From Chloroflexota bacterium (GTDB lineage: Bacteria > Vulcanimicrobiota > JAMCWD01): DNA of 64,000 nt. Both the position numbers and the translations under genes were made by a program. The number at the start of each line of letters is the position of its first letter. The stretch's first letter is position 1. The DNA lies in assembly GCA_023475345.1 (NCBI GenBank), contig JAMCWD010000001.1, forward strand, positions 186,001 to 250,000, written 5' to 3'. Below are positions 1-9,588 of the stretch, in pieces. A model generated the notes under the pieces. That model did not search any database. It had not been told where the DNA came from and saw nothing but the letters and a program-made list of their open reading frames with translations.

Positions 1-1
1 A

Positions 2-877
2 GCATCGTTGTACCGTGAAAAATTAAAAGGCGCTTTTCTGGCCAATGACAAAAAGCTCATAGAGGAGACAATCCCCCGTTTCATGGAAACTGCGGTTGAC
101 CGGCCCGAGGCTTTACAGAACATAGGCATCCTTTATTACAAGCTGGGCTACGATCCTGAAAAAGGCAAGGAATACCTGCTATCTGCGATTAAAGAGGACA
201 GGGATCTTGAAAAGGCCGTAGTTGTCCTTGCCGAGATTTATGAGCACCAGGGCAAAGAAGATGAGATGCTGAAAGTGGCTTCGAGACTGGGGAACAGAAA
301 TTCAAGGCTCAACCTTTTGAAGGCAAATATCAGCAGGAGAGAAGCAGAGCCGGAGAAGGCCGAGGAGGTTTACAGGAGGATCCTTGAAAGCCACCCTGAC
401 ATAAAGGCATGGACTCCCCAGGAAGTGGAGACATGTGTTTTATATAACCAGATGCTGGCCGATCAGGGAAGGTTTGACGAGGCGGAAAAACTGATTGAAA
501 AGGTTCAGGAATTCCAGGCGGATTCAGGGCCGCTTCATGTTATGAAAGCAAGGATTTTAAGAAAAAAGAAGGATTATGCAGATGCTGAAAAATTATTGAT
601 CTCCGCTCACAAGTTCGATCCCGAAAGGCCGGATTTGCGTGTGGTGGTAGCTCTTGCGGAGTTATACCTGGAGGCTGGCTGGGACGACAAGGCCGAAAAA
701 GCTCTGAGGCAATCCCTGGAGATGTTCCCCGATTTACAACCAGCCTGTATCATGATGGCCAGGCTCGAGATGAAAAGAGGAAATAAAGAAAAAGCCGAAG
801 AGTGGATTCAAAAGCTGTCCCCTGTGAACAGGGAAAGGTTTCGCAAGGGATTAAAAGACGAGGGATTCAACCCGTGA
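2..877 (+). CDS. TPR-repeat protein, 5' end outside window
   Basis: The reading frame is open from the window edge, so the protein is N-terminally incomplete; the first in-frame TTG (position 8) has no ribosome binding site and is probably internal. About 290 residues are visible and consist of tandem helix-turn-helix units with the TPR pattern of small residues and Pro at unit ends (for example around residues 175-215 and 215-250). TPR arrays are protein-protein interaction scaffolds. No catalytic motif is visible, and localisation cannot be judged without the N terminus. The last codons overlap the GTG of the next TPR gene as GTGA, so the two are translationally coupled. Confidence 0.8.
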   Translation, partial: ASLYREKLKGAFLANDKKLIEETIPRFMETAVDRPEALQNIGILYYKLGYDPEKGKEYLLSAIKEDRDLEKAVVVLAEIYEHQGKEDEMLKVASRLGNRNSRLNLLKANISRREAEPEKAEEVYRRILESHPDIKAWTPQEVETCVLYNQMLADQGRFDEAEKLIEKVQEFQADSGPLHVMKARILRKKKDYADAEKLLISAHKFDPERPDLRVVVALAELYLEAGWDDKAEKALRQSLEMFPDLQPACIMMARLEMKRGNKEKAEEWIQKLSPVNRERFRKGLKDEGFNP

Positions 878-2679
878 AAACTTCCGTCATCATGCTCTGG
901 TTTGTTCTGCTGGTATCGCTAATTCTGGTTTATGCGGGATGCCAGAGAAGCCTTTCGCAGGAACAGCTTGAGAAATTAAACGGCAGTATTCTTTCTGCAC
1001 TGGAAGAAAATCACCCGGACGAGGCCGCATACCTTGTAAAGAAGCTGGCCGAGTCGCCGGATAAACACCTGCTTCAGGGGCGGGTGTATGCGCTGAAAGA
1101 TAATTACGAGCAGGCCGTTAAGGAATTTTCTTTTCTTTCCGAAAAGGATGGGGAGCTTTATTACAAGGCATTATGCGCAAGGGGTGAACTGGAGATTTCC
1201 AGGGGCAATGTAAATACTGCGAAAGAGTTGTATTCGAAGGCGGCGGCTTTATTCCCGTCGCTTTCCGATGCCCACCTGGGCATGGCGGAAGTCTGCCTGG
1301 AAAGCGGCCGTCCCGAAGCTGCGATGGATAAAATATCCATCGCTGAGAAAGCATCTCCCGGGGGCGAATATATCGGCGTTTTGAAAGCCCGCACACAGCT
1401 TCGCATCCAGGATTTCGAAGGCGCCGAAAAGACATTGAGGGGCATCCTCGAGCAGTATCCCAATTCGATCCAGTCGAACCTGCTCCTGGCCGGGCTTCTT
1501 TCGGACAGGGAGAAGGTTGACGAGAGCCAGGAGCTTCTCGAACGTTCGCTGGCGCTTAATCCCGACGAAGATGCGAAGAAAGAGATTTTAAAATTGCAGG
1601 CCAAGAATTACGCCCGGCTTGGAGACGAGAAAAATTTCAAGGAAGTCATCGGCATACTTTCAAAACTGTATCCTGAGCCGTGGTTCGAGCACCAGGCGAA
1701 AGGAGAGGTGTTTTTCGCAAAGGAGAAGTGGCAGGATGCCGCCCGTGAATTTGAAGAAGCTGTGAAGCTTGCGCCGGGAAACCTGGAGATGAACCTGTCC
1801 CTGGGGCAGTTGTATTACATGATGCGGGAGAGAGAGTCTGCCCGCAAGTATTATCTTAAAGCGCTTGAGATTGAGCCGTATCACGAGGAATCCATCATGC
1901 GTCTTGCCGATATAGCGACGAGGGAGAGGCGGTTCGAGGAGGCGGCCGGGTATATAAAGATGGCCGAAAAGCACGGGGACGAGGGGCTGCCGCTGGTTCT
2001 TGCGAAGGCCAACCTTGCCATAGAGAAGAGAGATTATGCCGAAGCGGAAAAGATGTATAAAAAGGCGCTGGAGCTTAAGCCTACAAGCGAAAACGCGATC
2101 TGGGGCATCGGCGGTATAGCTCTTCTGAGGGGTGATTATAAGAAAGCGGAAGATTATTTCAGGCGCGAACTTAAAACCGATCCTACCAATTTCAGCGTGC
2201 TGATTGCCATGGGCGAAACGCTGAATATTACGGGAAGACAGGATGAGGCGCTCAAATCCTTGAAAAAGGCTGAAAAAGAAATTTTAAAAACCCTCGAGGG
2301 CATGCCCCGTAACGACGAGGCGCTGGCGGCATTATCGAAGATATTGTCGAGTAAGGGAAATTATAAAGAGGCGGAAAAGACATTAAAAAAGGTCCTGGAG
2401 CTTCGCAAGAATTTCTTAGGGCCTCAGATAGGCCTGGCTTCATTGATGCTCGATTCCGGGCGCGAAAAGCAGGGAGAGGAATTGATGAAAAAACTTCTTG
2501 AAGAATGCCCGTCGGAAGTTGAAGGCAGGCATATTTTAGCGGAATATTATTTACGGCATGGAAGGTATAAAGACGCTTTATCACAGGCTGAAGCGTCTCT
2601 GAAGAACCTGCCGGGGGATCACATAGCGAAATCACAAGCGGCTGAGGCTTTAAAGAAATTGAGTGGAAAAAGGCAATAG
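874..2679 (+). CDS. TPR-repeat lipoprotein (about 600 aa)
   Basis: The start is placed at GTG 874, which overlaps the stop of the preceding gene (GTGA) and is followed directly by a lipoprotein signal peptide: a short Lys-containing N region, a hydrophobic stretch and a lipobox ending VYAGC at about residues 20-24. Earlier in-frame starts would bury this signal. The mature protein is almost entirely tandem TPR units (roughly a dozen or more, many with A..LYxKALELxP-type patterns). It is probably an envelope-anchored scaffold. Its layout resembles PEP-CTERM/XrtA-type TPR lipoproteins, but no sorting genes are adjacent, so I do not assign that role. Confidence 0.88.
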   Translation: MKTSVIMLWFVLLVSLILVYAGCQRSLSQEQLEKLNGSILSALEENHPDEAAYLVKKLAESPDKHLLQGRVYALKDNYEQAVKEFSFLSEKDGELYYKALCARGELEISRGNVNTAKELYSKAAALFPSLSDAHLGMAEVCLESGRPEAAMDKISIAEKASPGGEYIGVLKARTQLRIQDFEGAEKTLRGILEQYPNSIQSNLLLAGLLSDREKVDESQELLERSLALNPDEDAKKEILKLQAKNYARLGDEKNFKEVIGILSKLYPEPWFEHQAKGEVFFAKEKWQDAAREFEEAVKLAPGNLEMNLSLGQLYYMMRERESARKYYLKALEIEPYHEESIMRLADIATRERRFEEAAGYIKMAEKHGDEGLPLVLAKANLAIEKRDYAEAEKMYKKALELKPTSENAIWGIGGIALLRGDYKKAEDYFRRELKTDPTNFSVLIAMGETLNITGRQDEALKSLKKAEKEILKTLEGMPRNDEALAALSKILSSKGNYKEAEKTLKKVLELRKNFLGPQIGLASLMLDSGREKQGEELMKKLLEECPSEVEGRHILAEYYLRHGRYKDALSQAEASLKNLPGDHIAKSQAAEALKKLSGKRQ

Positions 2680-2702
2680 CCGTGTGGATCGGCCGGGAAT
2701 GC

Positions 2703-2731
2703 TTGAAAGCCCGTAAGGAGACTGATATAAA
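2703..2731 (+). promoter_or_regulatory. Sigma-70-type promoter with extended -10; predicted leaderless transcript
   Basis: TTGAAA (2703-2708), a 17-nt spacer and TATAAA (2726-2731), with TG one base before the -10. Only six bases separate the -10 from the ATG at 2738, so a start at the normal distance would fall on the A of the start codon. Confidence 0.6.
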
Positions 2732-2737
2732 AAGCAG

Positions 2738-4150
2738 ATGAAACTTTTACTGATTTTTCCACCGCAGGAAAAGGCGATAACTCCACGTTTCAAAACGTGC
2801 CTCCAGGACGGGATAGGATTTCTTCCCCCGCTGGGGCTTCTTTCGCTGGCTACTTATATAGAGCATAAGGGTCTTGCCGAAGTGGAAGTTATAGATTGCC
2901 CGGCGGGGGGAATTTCACACAACGATCTTCCGGAAAAGATCCGGGTAAGCAATGCCGATATCGTGGGCATTTCAGCCATGACCCATACGCTGGCCGATGT
3001 TTTCGAAGCGGCCGGGGCCGTGAAGAATATTGATCCTGGGTTACCGGTTATCATGGGAGGCCCCCATACTTCGCTTTTCCCAGTGGAGTCCGCAAATATG
3101 CCGGGAGTTGATTATGTCGTGATGGGGGATGGCGAGATCCCGCTTGCAGGGCTTCTCGAAGCCCTGAGGGACGGCAGAGATCCTGCTTTTGTCCCCGGCG
3201 TTATAAAAAGCGAATCCGGCGAAATAAAAGGGGAGCCGAAGCCTTATTTTACGGAAGATCTCGACAGCATACCTCCTCCGGAAAGACGGTTCCTTCCGGC
3301 AGAAAGGTATTACACCGTTGTCAGTCGTCATCCACCTACTACTATAATCATATCGAGCAGGGGTTGTCCCCATTCCTGTATTTTTTGCCACACCGCCGGA
3401 GGGAAGCGATGGCGGGGACGCAGCGCAGCGCATGTGGCGTACGAGATCTCGGCATGCACAAAAGAAGGCATAAGCGAATTTTTCTTTTTCGATGAGAACT
3501 TTCTTTTTTCAAGAGACAGGATTATCGAGCTTGCCAGCGAGATAAGAAAACGGAAGCTGGAGATTTTTTTCGATCTGAGGACGCGGGCGGACAGTGTTGA
3601 TGCGGAGCTTCTGAAGATTTTGAGATCTGTGGGCACCCAGCGGATCCAATTCGGGCTGGAGTCGGGAAGCCCGAGAATGCTTAAGTCTTTAAAGAAAGGT
3701 TTTCTGATAGAGCAGTCTGAAAATGCCGTCAGGCAGGCCAGGAACGCCGGGCTTGCGACCTATGCAAGTTTCATGATCGGCCTGCCGGGCGAGACGGCAG
3801 AAGATCTCAGGGCCACCCTGGATTTTGCCCTGAGGCTGCCGCTCGATTATGTCGATTTTTCCATAGCGATGCCGTACCCTTACACTGAAATGTACACGAT
3901 GGCCCGTGAGAAGAGCTTGATAAAAGGCGATCCGTGGCGGGAGTTTGCAGCGAATCCCGATCCCGGATTTGTTATTCCTTACTGGGAAGAAAGATTGAGC
4001 AGGGAGGAACTGGAAGAAGAACTGGGATCGTTTTTCAGGAAATTCTACCTGAGACCCGGTTATATGGCCAGGAGCCTGTTTTCGGTAAGATCACCGGGCG
4101 AGTTATTTCGCAAGGCACGCGCAGGCGTGCGCGTGATTTTTAAGATTTGA
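2738..4150 (+). CDS. B12-binding-domain radical SAM protein (solitary, 470 aa)
   Basis: Residues 1-170 form a Rossmann-like cobalamin-binding type domain: an N-terminal LLLIFPP strand, the PLGLLSLATYIE helix, GGPH at about 107-110 and GDGE at 130-133. The radical SAM core follows, with C210-x3-C214-x2-C217 for the 4Fe-4S cluster, then FGLESGS and GLPGET motifs. The C-terminal 60 residues carry the FYLRPGYM segment seen in the BchE/HpnJ-like COG1032 group. Members of this group catalyse radical methylations, cyclisations or C-C bond formation, but the substrate cannot be predicted. The gene is likely monocistronic. Two relatives of the same size lie at 34.7-36.1 and 38.0-39.4 kb. Confidence 0.9.
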   Translation: MKLLLIFPPQEKAITPRFKTCLQDGIGFLPPLGLLSLATYIEHKGLAEVEVIDCPAGGISHNDLPEKIRVSNADIVGISAMTHTLADVFEAAGAVKNIDPGLPVIMGGPHTSLFPVESANMPGVDYVVMGDGEIPLAGLLEALRDGRDPAFVPGVIKSESGEIKGEPKPYFTEDLDSIPPPERRFLPAERYYTVVSRHPPTTIIISSRGCPHSCIFCHTAGGKRWRGRSAAHVAYEISACTKEGISEFFFFDENFLFSRDRIIELASEIRKRKLEIFFDLRTRADSVDAELLKILRSVGTQRIQFGLESGSPRMLKSLKKGFLIEQSENAVRQARNAGLATYASFMIGLPGETAEDLRATLDFALRLPLDYVDFSIAMPYPYTEMYTMAREKSLIKGDPWREFAANPDPGFVIPYWEERLSREELEEELGSFFRKFYLRPGYMARSLFSVRSPGELFRKARAGVRVIFKI

Positions 4151-4173
4151 AACAGGGGTCATCAAACCCTGTT
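4151..4173. terminator. Hairpin immediately after the radical SAM stop codon
   Basis: AACAGGG (4151-4157) and CCCTGTT (4167-4173) form a perfect 7-bp stem with a 9-nt loop directly downstream of the stop at 4150. There is no clear T tract, so it may stabilise the mRNA 3' end rather than terminate intrinsically. The rest of the interval to 4307 shows nothing recognisable. Confidence 0.4.
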
Positions 4174-4307
4174 CCGGAGTATTCTCCCTGTTTTACATGC
4201 GGATATTCAAAACATTAAAACAAGGAAAATAAACCGGTCTGAGCAATGGTCCCGCCCGAATAAATGAAACAATAAGTCAAGCTGTTATCGCTACTTCGCT
4301 CCGGTAT

Positions 4308-5216
4308 TTATTTTCCGGTTCCTTTAGTCCCGGTCTCCCGGGGCTCGTGAAGTTTCAAGTCCTTCAATTTGTCATCGAGTTGTTTTTTTAGCTCGTTTGT
4401 AACATTGATAACTTTAACGCCTTCAGGAGGAGTTAAGTTGAATATGCTTTCATCTATCGGCTGGTTTATTTTTACTTCTTTGATTTCGTTGACAATTATT
4501 TCCTGGCCGTTTTCGTCAAAAGCACTGTATTTATAAGTAACGCCGTCGTCCGGTGAGATCCAGTATTCTTCGTAAGCGGCATTGGGAGTTATGAACCCTA
4601 TGTTGGTTTTAAATACCAGTACGGTTTTATCTCCTAATTTTTCTTCTCCGATTTTTTCCATTTTTATTTTTTGAAAAATTGTTCTGATTGACCATAATGG
4701 GTCGGTAGCATCATAAAGGTAATTTCGTTCCTCCTCTGTAAGTTTTGAAAGGTCGGCTTCCTGAGCCAGCTTCGCGTTAGGGGCATAATTCCAGAACTTG
4801 TTGCCTGCCAGGTTGGTTACGATGACTGCATCAGGGCTTTTCAGATCTTTGCCTGTTTCTATGTAAAACTTGCCATTGCTTTTGGGGTCTGTAAGTATAA
4901 GCGCCAGATGAGATTTCATCTTCGTCGTACCGGTTATTTTTCCGTTTTTATCCCTGTTATATTGTGTGAGGTCCGATACCACTTCATAATTATGTATTCT
5001 GCCAAGTTTATCGGAAATATTTTCCGCTTCCGGGGAAAGTTGAAACTCTTTATTTTGAGGCTTAACGTATCTTGATGTTGCTGTAGGTGAAGGCTGAACG
5101 GAAGGTTTCATTGTCGGCTTTGTCGAGACTTCGGTCGCATTCGGTTTGCCGGCACAACTCCCGAATATTAATATGCCGATCAGCAGGGAAGCGAAGATCA
5201 TGGTGATATACTTCAT
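4308..5216 (-). CDS. LolA-like outer-membrane lipoprotein-sorting family lipoprotein
   Basis: 302 residues with a lipoprotein signal peptide (lipobox IFGSC at about 17-21) and a Ser/Thr/Pro-rich linker, then a LolA-fold-like region from about residue 65. That region contains alternating beta strands, a segment on target-lipid or polymer contact (NKFWNYAPN), an EYWISPDDG element and the typical ending INQPIDESIFNLTPPEGV. This family pattern suggests a periplasmic lipid- or lipoprotein-binding protein anchored in a membrane. A GAGGAG ribosome binding site precedes the ATG. It is read convergently with the upstream radical SAM gene. The linked minus-strand TPR gene lies 225 bp upstream. Confidence 0.78.
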   Translation of the reverse strand: MKYITMIFASLLIGILIFGSCAGKPNATEVSTKPTMKPSVQPSPTATSRYVKPQNKEFQLSPEAENISDKLGRIHNYEVVSDLTQYNRDKNGKITGTTKMKSHLALILTDPKSNGKFYIETGKDLKSPDAVIVTNLAGNKFWNYAPNAKLAQEADLSKLTEEERNYLYDATDPLWSIRTIFQKIKMEKIGEEKLGDKTVLVFKTNIGFITPNAAYEEYWISPDDGVTYKYSAFDENGQEIIVNEIKEVKINQPIDESIFNLTPPEGVKVINVTNELKKQLDDKLKDLKLHEPRETGTKGTGK

Positions 5217-5413
5217 TATAACCTCTCCTCTTTAAAAGGTTTATTTCAATAATTCTATTCAATATAACGGGAAAGGTTCCTGCAGATTGGCTTCCCGGTA
5301 AAAAGTTGAAAAACCCGATAAATAAAAACCTCCGGACTGCCCATAGACTCTATTCCCTTTGGAAGAGAAAAAGGCATCCCGTGATCATAACGGTAATAAC
5401 TTCGATGACTTTT

Positions 5414-5442
5414 ATAAACCCGGCCTGAATATTCAGGTTTAT
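5414..5442. terminator. Palindromic hairpin at the 3' end of the minus-strand TPR gene
   Basis: ATAAACC (5414-5420) pairs with GGTTTAT (5436-5442), enclosing a 14-bp self-complementary CCTGAAT/ATTCAGG element (5424-5437). It abuts the stop codon of the TPR gene at 5442. A T-rich run (TATTTTTG) lies on the plus-strand side, so directionality is unclear. Confidence 0.4.
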
Positions 5443-6494
5443 TATTTTTGAGGTTTTTCAGGAGGAGCTTCAGCAGGTTTTTCAGGGCCGACAGGGATGG
5501 GGAATTTAATTTTTTCTCCCCAGATTTTGCCGAGCCGTTCTATTTCCGTAACGGCGGTTTCATTCTTGCCCGATGCCTGAAGGAGTCCTATGTAATCATT
5601 CAAGGCATCGAGGTAGCCGGGCGTCATGTCGAGTATTGTTTTATACTCGGCAAGGGCGGCCGGAATATTTCCCAGCTTTACCCACAGGTGTGCCAGGTCC
5701 CGGCGCGATTGGACGAGGCCGGGATATATTTCCGCCATCTTTTGGAGCACTTCGACGGCTTCGTTCAGCTTTCCCGTTTCGGCGTAAGTATCGGCCAGCA
5801 ACCTCATGTAACGATCGCTCCCGGGTGTCCGGGCAAGCGCGTCCTTATAAAGAGCTATGGCCTTATCAAACCGGCCTGTTATTTTGTAAAGGGAACCCAG
5901 GCGCTCTGCCGCATCATTGTTTAATGAATTAGACAGGAGGCTTTTGCTGTAGAACTCTTCAGCCATGTCAAATTTTCCTATTGCCATACAGTAATCGCCC
6001 AGGTAACCGAAGGCCCTCGAATTATTTACATTGGCGGCAAGCATTTTTAACGCCAGTTCTTTCACGCCGTTAACGTTACCGCGTTCAAATTCTATTTCTA
6101 TAAGATTATTATAAGGGGCTTCGAATCTGGGATTTTTGCTCAACATCTGATTGTAAATCCCGGCGGCATCATCAACCTTTCCTTCCCCTCTCAATAAACT
6201 GCCGAGGAGATCGTAGGCGCCGTCAAAATCCGGATAATCTTTAATCAACTGCCGGAGCACCTCTTCGGCTTTTGCATTATTGTTGGAGTTGATGTTTTCC
6301 ATTATCCGGGACATTGTTTCCTGGTAAATATCGGCAGGGTTTATTCCTGTTTCTTTAACTTCTGCGTTTTCTATCGGTTTATCAGGAGAGGTAACAGCAG
6401 GATTCTCCGTGCCCGGGGCATTTTCCGCCGACAGGGCGGGAACCATACTTGCGGCCATAAATATAATGACCAGCAGGATAATTAATTTTCTCAT
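5442..6494 (-). CDS. Secreted TPR-repeat protein
   Basis: 350 residues. A Sec-type signal peptide (MRKLIILLVIIFMAASMVPA, then ALSAEN) has a plausible AxA cleavage after about residue 23 and no lipobox Cys. After an acidic Pro-rich linker come about eight TPR units (residues 65-325), including the classical spacing in NNDAAERLGSLYKITGRFDKA. The C terminus is rich in Pro, Glu and Lys. It is probably a periplasmic or surface interaction scaffold. A TCTCTCCTT complement (AAGGAGAGA) upstream of the ATG is a good ribosome binding site. Confidence 0.85.
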   Translation of the reverse strand: MRKLIILLVIIFMAASMVPALSAENAPGTENPAVTSPDKPIENAEVKETGINPADIYQETMSRIMENINSNNNAKAEEVLRQLIKDYPDFDGAYDLLGSLLRGEGKVDDAAGIYNQMLSKNPRFEAPYNNLIEIEFERGNVNGVKELALKMLAANVNNSRAFGYLGDYCMAIGKFDMAEEFYSKSLLSNSLNNDAAERLGSLYKITGRFDKAIALYKDALARTPGSDRYMRLLADTYAETGKLNEAVEVLQKMAEIYPGLVQSRRDLAHLWVKLGNIPAALAEYKTILDMTPGYLDALNDYIGLLQASGKNETAVTEIERLGKIWGEKIKFPIPVGPEKPAEAPPEKPQK

Positions 6495-6610
6495 GATCTT
6501 TCTCTCCTTACAATATAGATTGGGAAAGCCGGTAAATTATGAGAAGAGAGGTTCACGAAACTTCCCCGATATGTTATTGTAGCTCCTGGGAGGGATTAAC
6601 TTCAAGGATA

Positions 6611-6619
6611 TGTTATAAT
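6611..6619 (+). promoter_or_regulatory. Extended -10 promoter upstream of the membrane-protein/PilZ gene pair
   Basis: TGTTATAAT (6611-6619) is a perfect extended -10. I see no good -35 at 16-18 nt upstream. It would give a leader of about 70 nt before the GTG at 6698. Confidence 0.45.
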
Positions 6620-6697
6620 TTTATTTTAAGGGGATGTTGAAGGAACCTCGGGATACGAGGAAGAATTTTAAGATATATCCTCTGGGGGGCATGATTG

Positions 6698-7225
6698 GTG
6701 CTTAAATCAAACAATAAGCGCACGATAAAAGGGGTGCTGAAAAAGCCGCCGCCGCCGCTTTCCAAGGCCGATGCGGATCTTAAAAGAGAATTCAGATGCG
6801 GCATAACCCGTGATTTTATCATTGTATCAGTAATATTGATAGCGATCGGGGTATTCCTGATAGTTTTCGGCTCCGGGACCGTGGTGTATTTTCAGGGGAT
6901 AGGTGACTATATAGCAATAGCTGGAGCCGCCTTTATCCTGGCAGTCCCTCTGATTCTCCTGGGATTCGGGAAAAAGATCATCATGACGCCGGAGGATATA
7001 ACTTTCAAAGACCGGAACGATTTCGTCACGATTAACTGGCATGAGCTTTCGGAATTCCAGCCGCCTCTGGCGGAGCAGAAATTTTTCCGGGTGGCTTACA
7101 TGGGCAACGGCAGGGCGACCTTTCAGGTCAAGAGCTTCCATTTCCCAAAGTTTGATGTAATAATGAGCATAGTTACCAAAGCGCGCAAACGCAAATATTT
7201 AAAGGAAGATGTATATATAATCTAG
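6698..7225 (+). CDS. Membrane protein with PH-like cytosolic region, unknown function
   Basis: The GTG at 6698 is chosen because a GGGGGG Shine-Dalgarno sequence lies seven bases upstream; the ATG at 6691 runs into a stop after four codons. The 175 residues comprise a basic cytosolic N terminus, two hydrophobic helices (about 48-68 and 77-98) and a C-terminal soluble part (about 100-175). The soluble part has a TPEDITFKDRNDFVTINW pattern reminiscent of bacterial PH-domain or YcxB-like membrane proteins. No enzyme motif is visible. The PilZ gene begins 13 bp downstream, so the two are probably co-transcribed and might share a c-di-GMP-linked envelope role; that role is inference. Confidence 0.72.
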   Translation: MLKSNNKRTIKGVLKKPPPPLSKADADLKREFRCGITRDFIIVSVILIAIGVFLIVFGSGTVVYFQGIGDYIAIAGAAFILAVPLILLGFGKKIIMTPEDITFKDRNDFVTINWHELSEFQPPLAEQKFFRVAYMGNGRATFQVKSFHFPKFDVIMSIVTKARKRKYLKEDVYII

Positions 7226-7238
7226 GGGGGGTGATAAG

Positions 7239-7664
7239 GTGCTTGGCTGGTTCAAGAAGCGATCCAAATCCAAAACCGGTGGGGGCAAGCGAATTTTCGA
7301 GCGCTTTAACTGGGAGGAATCTACGGATCTTTTTTCCCCCGAGGGCGGAAGAAAGATCGATGTTAAAGATATAAGCAAAGGAGGTATAAGATTCTGGTCG
7401 GATGAGGCTATTCCCAAAAATACGGCGTTCAAAATTAAGATCAATTATAACCCTATAGATTTTCCCCTGATGGTTATGGTCGTAAGATCCACTGAAGTTC
7501 AGGAAGGCATATACGAGCATGGCGGAGTTTTTGTTAATGTTCCCAGGGAGGATATGATCCTCCTTGAGGACCACCTTGAAATGCTCCAGCAAGAGATTGA
7601 GCGCAGGCAGCTTGCCCGTGAAGAAGAGAACAATGACAAGCCTGTGGAAAAAGGCGAGGAATAA
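7239..7664 (+). CDS. PilZ-domain protein (probable c-di-GMP receptor)
   Basis: 141 residues starting at GTG 7239 with an AGGGGGG ribosome binding site. Both PilZ c-di-GMP signatures are intact: RxxxR at R18-R22 (KRIFERF) and DxSxxG at D44-S46-G49 (DISKGG). The C-terminal 25 residues are charged. PilZ domains bind cyclic di-GMP and switch motility, polysaccharide or surface functions. The gene is the ancestral half of a tandem duplication: a truncated relic of it lies at 9724-9909 behind the first glycosyltransferase gene. It is convergent with the glycosyltransferase gene, which suggests linked evolution rather than an operon. Confidence 0.9.
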   Translation: MLGWFKKRSKSKTGGGKRIFERFNWEESTDLFSPEGGRKIDVKDISKGGIRFWSDEAIPKNTAFKIKINYNPIDFPLMVMVVRSTEVQEGIYEHGGVFVNVPREDMILLEDHLEMLQQEIERRQLAREEENNDKPVEKGEE

Positions 7665-7695
7665 ACCGAATTAATTTATGTAAAAGCCCTGCATT

Positions 7696-9588
7696 TTATT
7701 TTATTACCCTGTAAAGATATAACGGAACAGGCGGCCTGTTCAATTTTCCTTCCAGATGCAAAAGTATTTTATATTGTCCAATGAATTTAAATTTTAGATT
7801 ACACCCTTTTAATTTGAATTTATCGGGAACCTCTATAAAGTCAGGGTTTTGTGCAAGGTTATGCAGGGTAATGAAGTTCACATCTGCCAGAATATAATCA
7901 TGGTCTGACAGGGGAAGCTTTCGTGCATAAAATTTCTCAGGCTCCGGGCCTACGTAGCTCTGAAGCAATTTTATTCCTTTGCGAATACACTGAAAATCCA
8001 AGGACTCCTGGAAGCTCCCCGTTACTGAAAATTCTCCCTGTTCAAGGATCAGGAACAATTCGATTTTACTTTTATTACCTGTTTGATTTGCATCATCAAT
8101 CATGCGGTTGGTAATCCTGTCTGCCACGGCTTCAAATAATTGAAACCTGAAATTAAAATTTTTAGGCTCAAATAGTATCCTTGGAGAGCTTTGTACTTTT
8201 ATGTATTTTAAAGGGAACCTGCCCTGAACCCAGTCTGGGAATAACCACCCGGTAGCAGACCATATTGCAGATAATCCAAGTATAAGTATTAAAGCGGCAC
8301 GGATAAAAGTAATTTTAATTCTGTCGATGTAGAAGAAACTGCATAATGCCAGGAGGGCGATAGTAGGAACCGGGTATTCCATACTTATATGTCTCAACCT
8401 GAAAATTATCATGAGCTGGACAAAGATCACTACAACAAACATGCTGAGAAGGATGTTGAATTTTTTTAGAAACTCCTTGTCCTTAAAAGAAAGATATATG
8501 AAAACGAGTAACCCGAGGCAGAAGAAAAAAATCGCCCCCGGGAAGGCGGTGCTTATTGTCTCCAGTTGCCTGGGTAATAATTCTACAAACGAAACAAGCG
8601 GTGGTGGCAGCACTTTTGAAATTATATAGCTGTAGGATTTAAAAGTCGGAAGCAGGGCGATGAACCAGGGCAATATGATGGCCCCATGAAATATTACAAA
8701 ATTCAACAGGCCGAATGCCGGTGCATATCGTTCTTTCTTTTCCGGGGAGAATTTTTTTTCGATATTATTAAGCAGGAAAGCCAGGCCGATACAGGTTGTA
8801 AAGACGATGAGATAAGTCAAAATTGGATGAGCATGTATCAACTCTGCAAGTCTCATGGGCGGATGGACGAGCCAGATCATAACAACCCTTATCAATACTG
8901 CGGCGGCCGCGAAGAAAGTAAGGTATGTTATTAATGAGAGTCGCAATAGTTTGATATTAAACAAGGCCATAATAGGAATAAGGAAGTAGAAATAAAACAA
9001 AAAATTCATTTTAACCAAAAAGCCTATTCCGGAGAAAACGCCGAGCAATATGCAATATTTTTTGTTCTCAAAATTGTCGGTTTTGAGAAGCAGGTACACG
9101 CAGACTATCAAAATCACTGCAAGAGGGAATTCAAGATAATATTCCTGCAAATACAGTAATATCAGGGGCGCGCATGCTGCAGTTATCGCAGAAAGCCAGG
9201 CGGCTGCCCTTCCACCGATATTCAATCCGATAAGAAAAGTAAAATAAATATAAATCGGGAGAAGAAAGATCAAACTTAACCGGGCGTTAAAAACCGAATA
9301 GCCTGAGAAAGAATAAAAAATTCCCGAATAGATATGGACGAGAGGTGGATAGATGTAATTGCCCCAGAGTATTTGTGAAATATTTCCATCTTTCAATAAT
9401 TCATGTATCTTAAATGAAGTAACTATGTGCCCCATAGGATACCCGTGCGGGGGAGTCATGTCGCTTGATATCCATAAAATCTGGTTGCCCATCAGAAGCA
9501 AAGTAAATATTAAAAGCAACAGCAGGTCTATCTTTTTGATGACAGGCTGCCCTTTTTTTCTTTCATTCAAAGAAACTTCCTGATTCAT
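7696..9588 (-). CDS. Polytopic GT-C-like glycosyltransferase (PMT/ArnT-like), copy A
   Basis: About 630 residues beginning at ATG 9588 (MNQEVSLNERKK). The frame is open further upstream, but a promoter at 9695-9723 lies within that extension and the paralog starts at the equivalent Met. There are about eleven hydrophobic segments (residues 20-470), a first periplasmic loop with WISSDMTPPHGYP and a C-terminal soluble domain of about 160 residues. This layout is that of dolichyl-phosphate-mannose-type or ArnT-like GT-C transferases, which use polyprenyl-phosphate sugars. The acceptor is unknown. It is a close paralog of the gene at 9936-11849. Confidence 0.75.
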   Translation of the reverse strand: MNQEVSLNERKKGQPVIKKIDLLLLLIFTLLLMGNQILWISSDMTPPHGYPMGHIVTSFKIHELLKDGNISQILWGNYIYPPLVHIYSGIFYSFSGYSVFNARLSLIFLLPIYIYFTFLIGLNIGGRAAAWLSAITAACAPLILLYLQEYYLEFPLAVILIVCVYLLLKTDNFENKKYCILLGVFSGIGFLVKMNFLFYFYFLIPIMALFNIKLLRLSLITYLTFFAAAAVLIRVVMIWLVHPPMRLAELIHAHPILTYLIVFTTCIGLAFLLNNIEKKFSPEKKERYAPAFGLLNFVIFHGAIILPWFIALLPTFKSYSYIISKVLPPPLVSFVELLPRQLETISTAFPGAIFFFCLGLLVFIYLSFKDKEFLKKFNILLSMFVVVIFVQLMIIFRLRHISMEYPVPTIALLALCSFFYIDRIKITFIRAALILILGLSAIWSATGWLFPDWVQGRFPLKYIKVQSSPRILFEPKNFNFRFQLFEAVADRITNRMIDDANQTGNKSKIELFLILEQGEFSVTGSFQESLDFQCIRKGIKLLQSYVGPEPEKFYARKLPLSDHDYILADVNFITLHNLAQNPDFIEVPDKFKLKGCNLKFKFIGQYKILLHLEGKLNRPPVPLYLYRVIK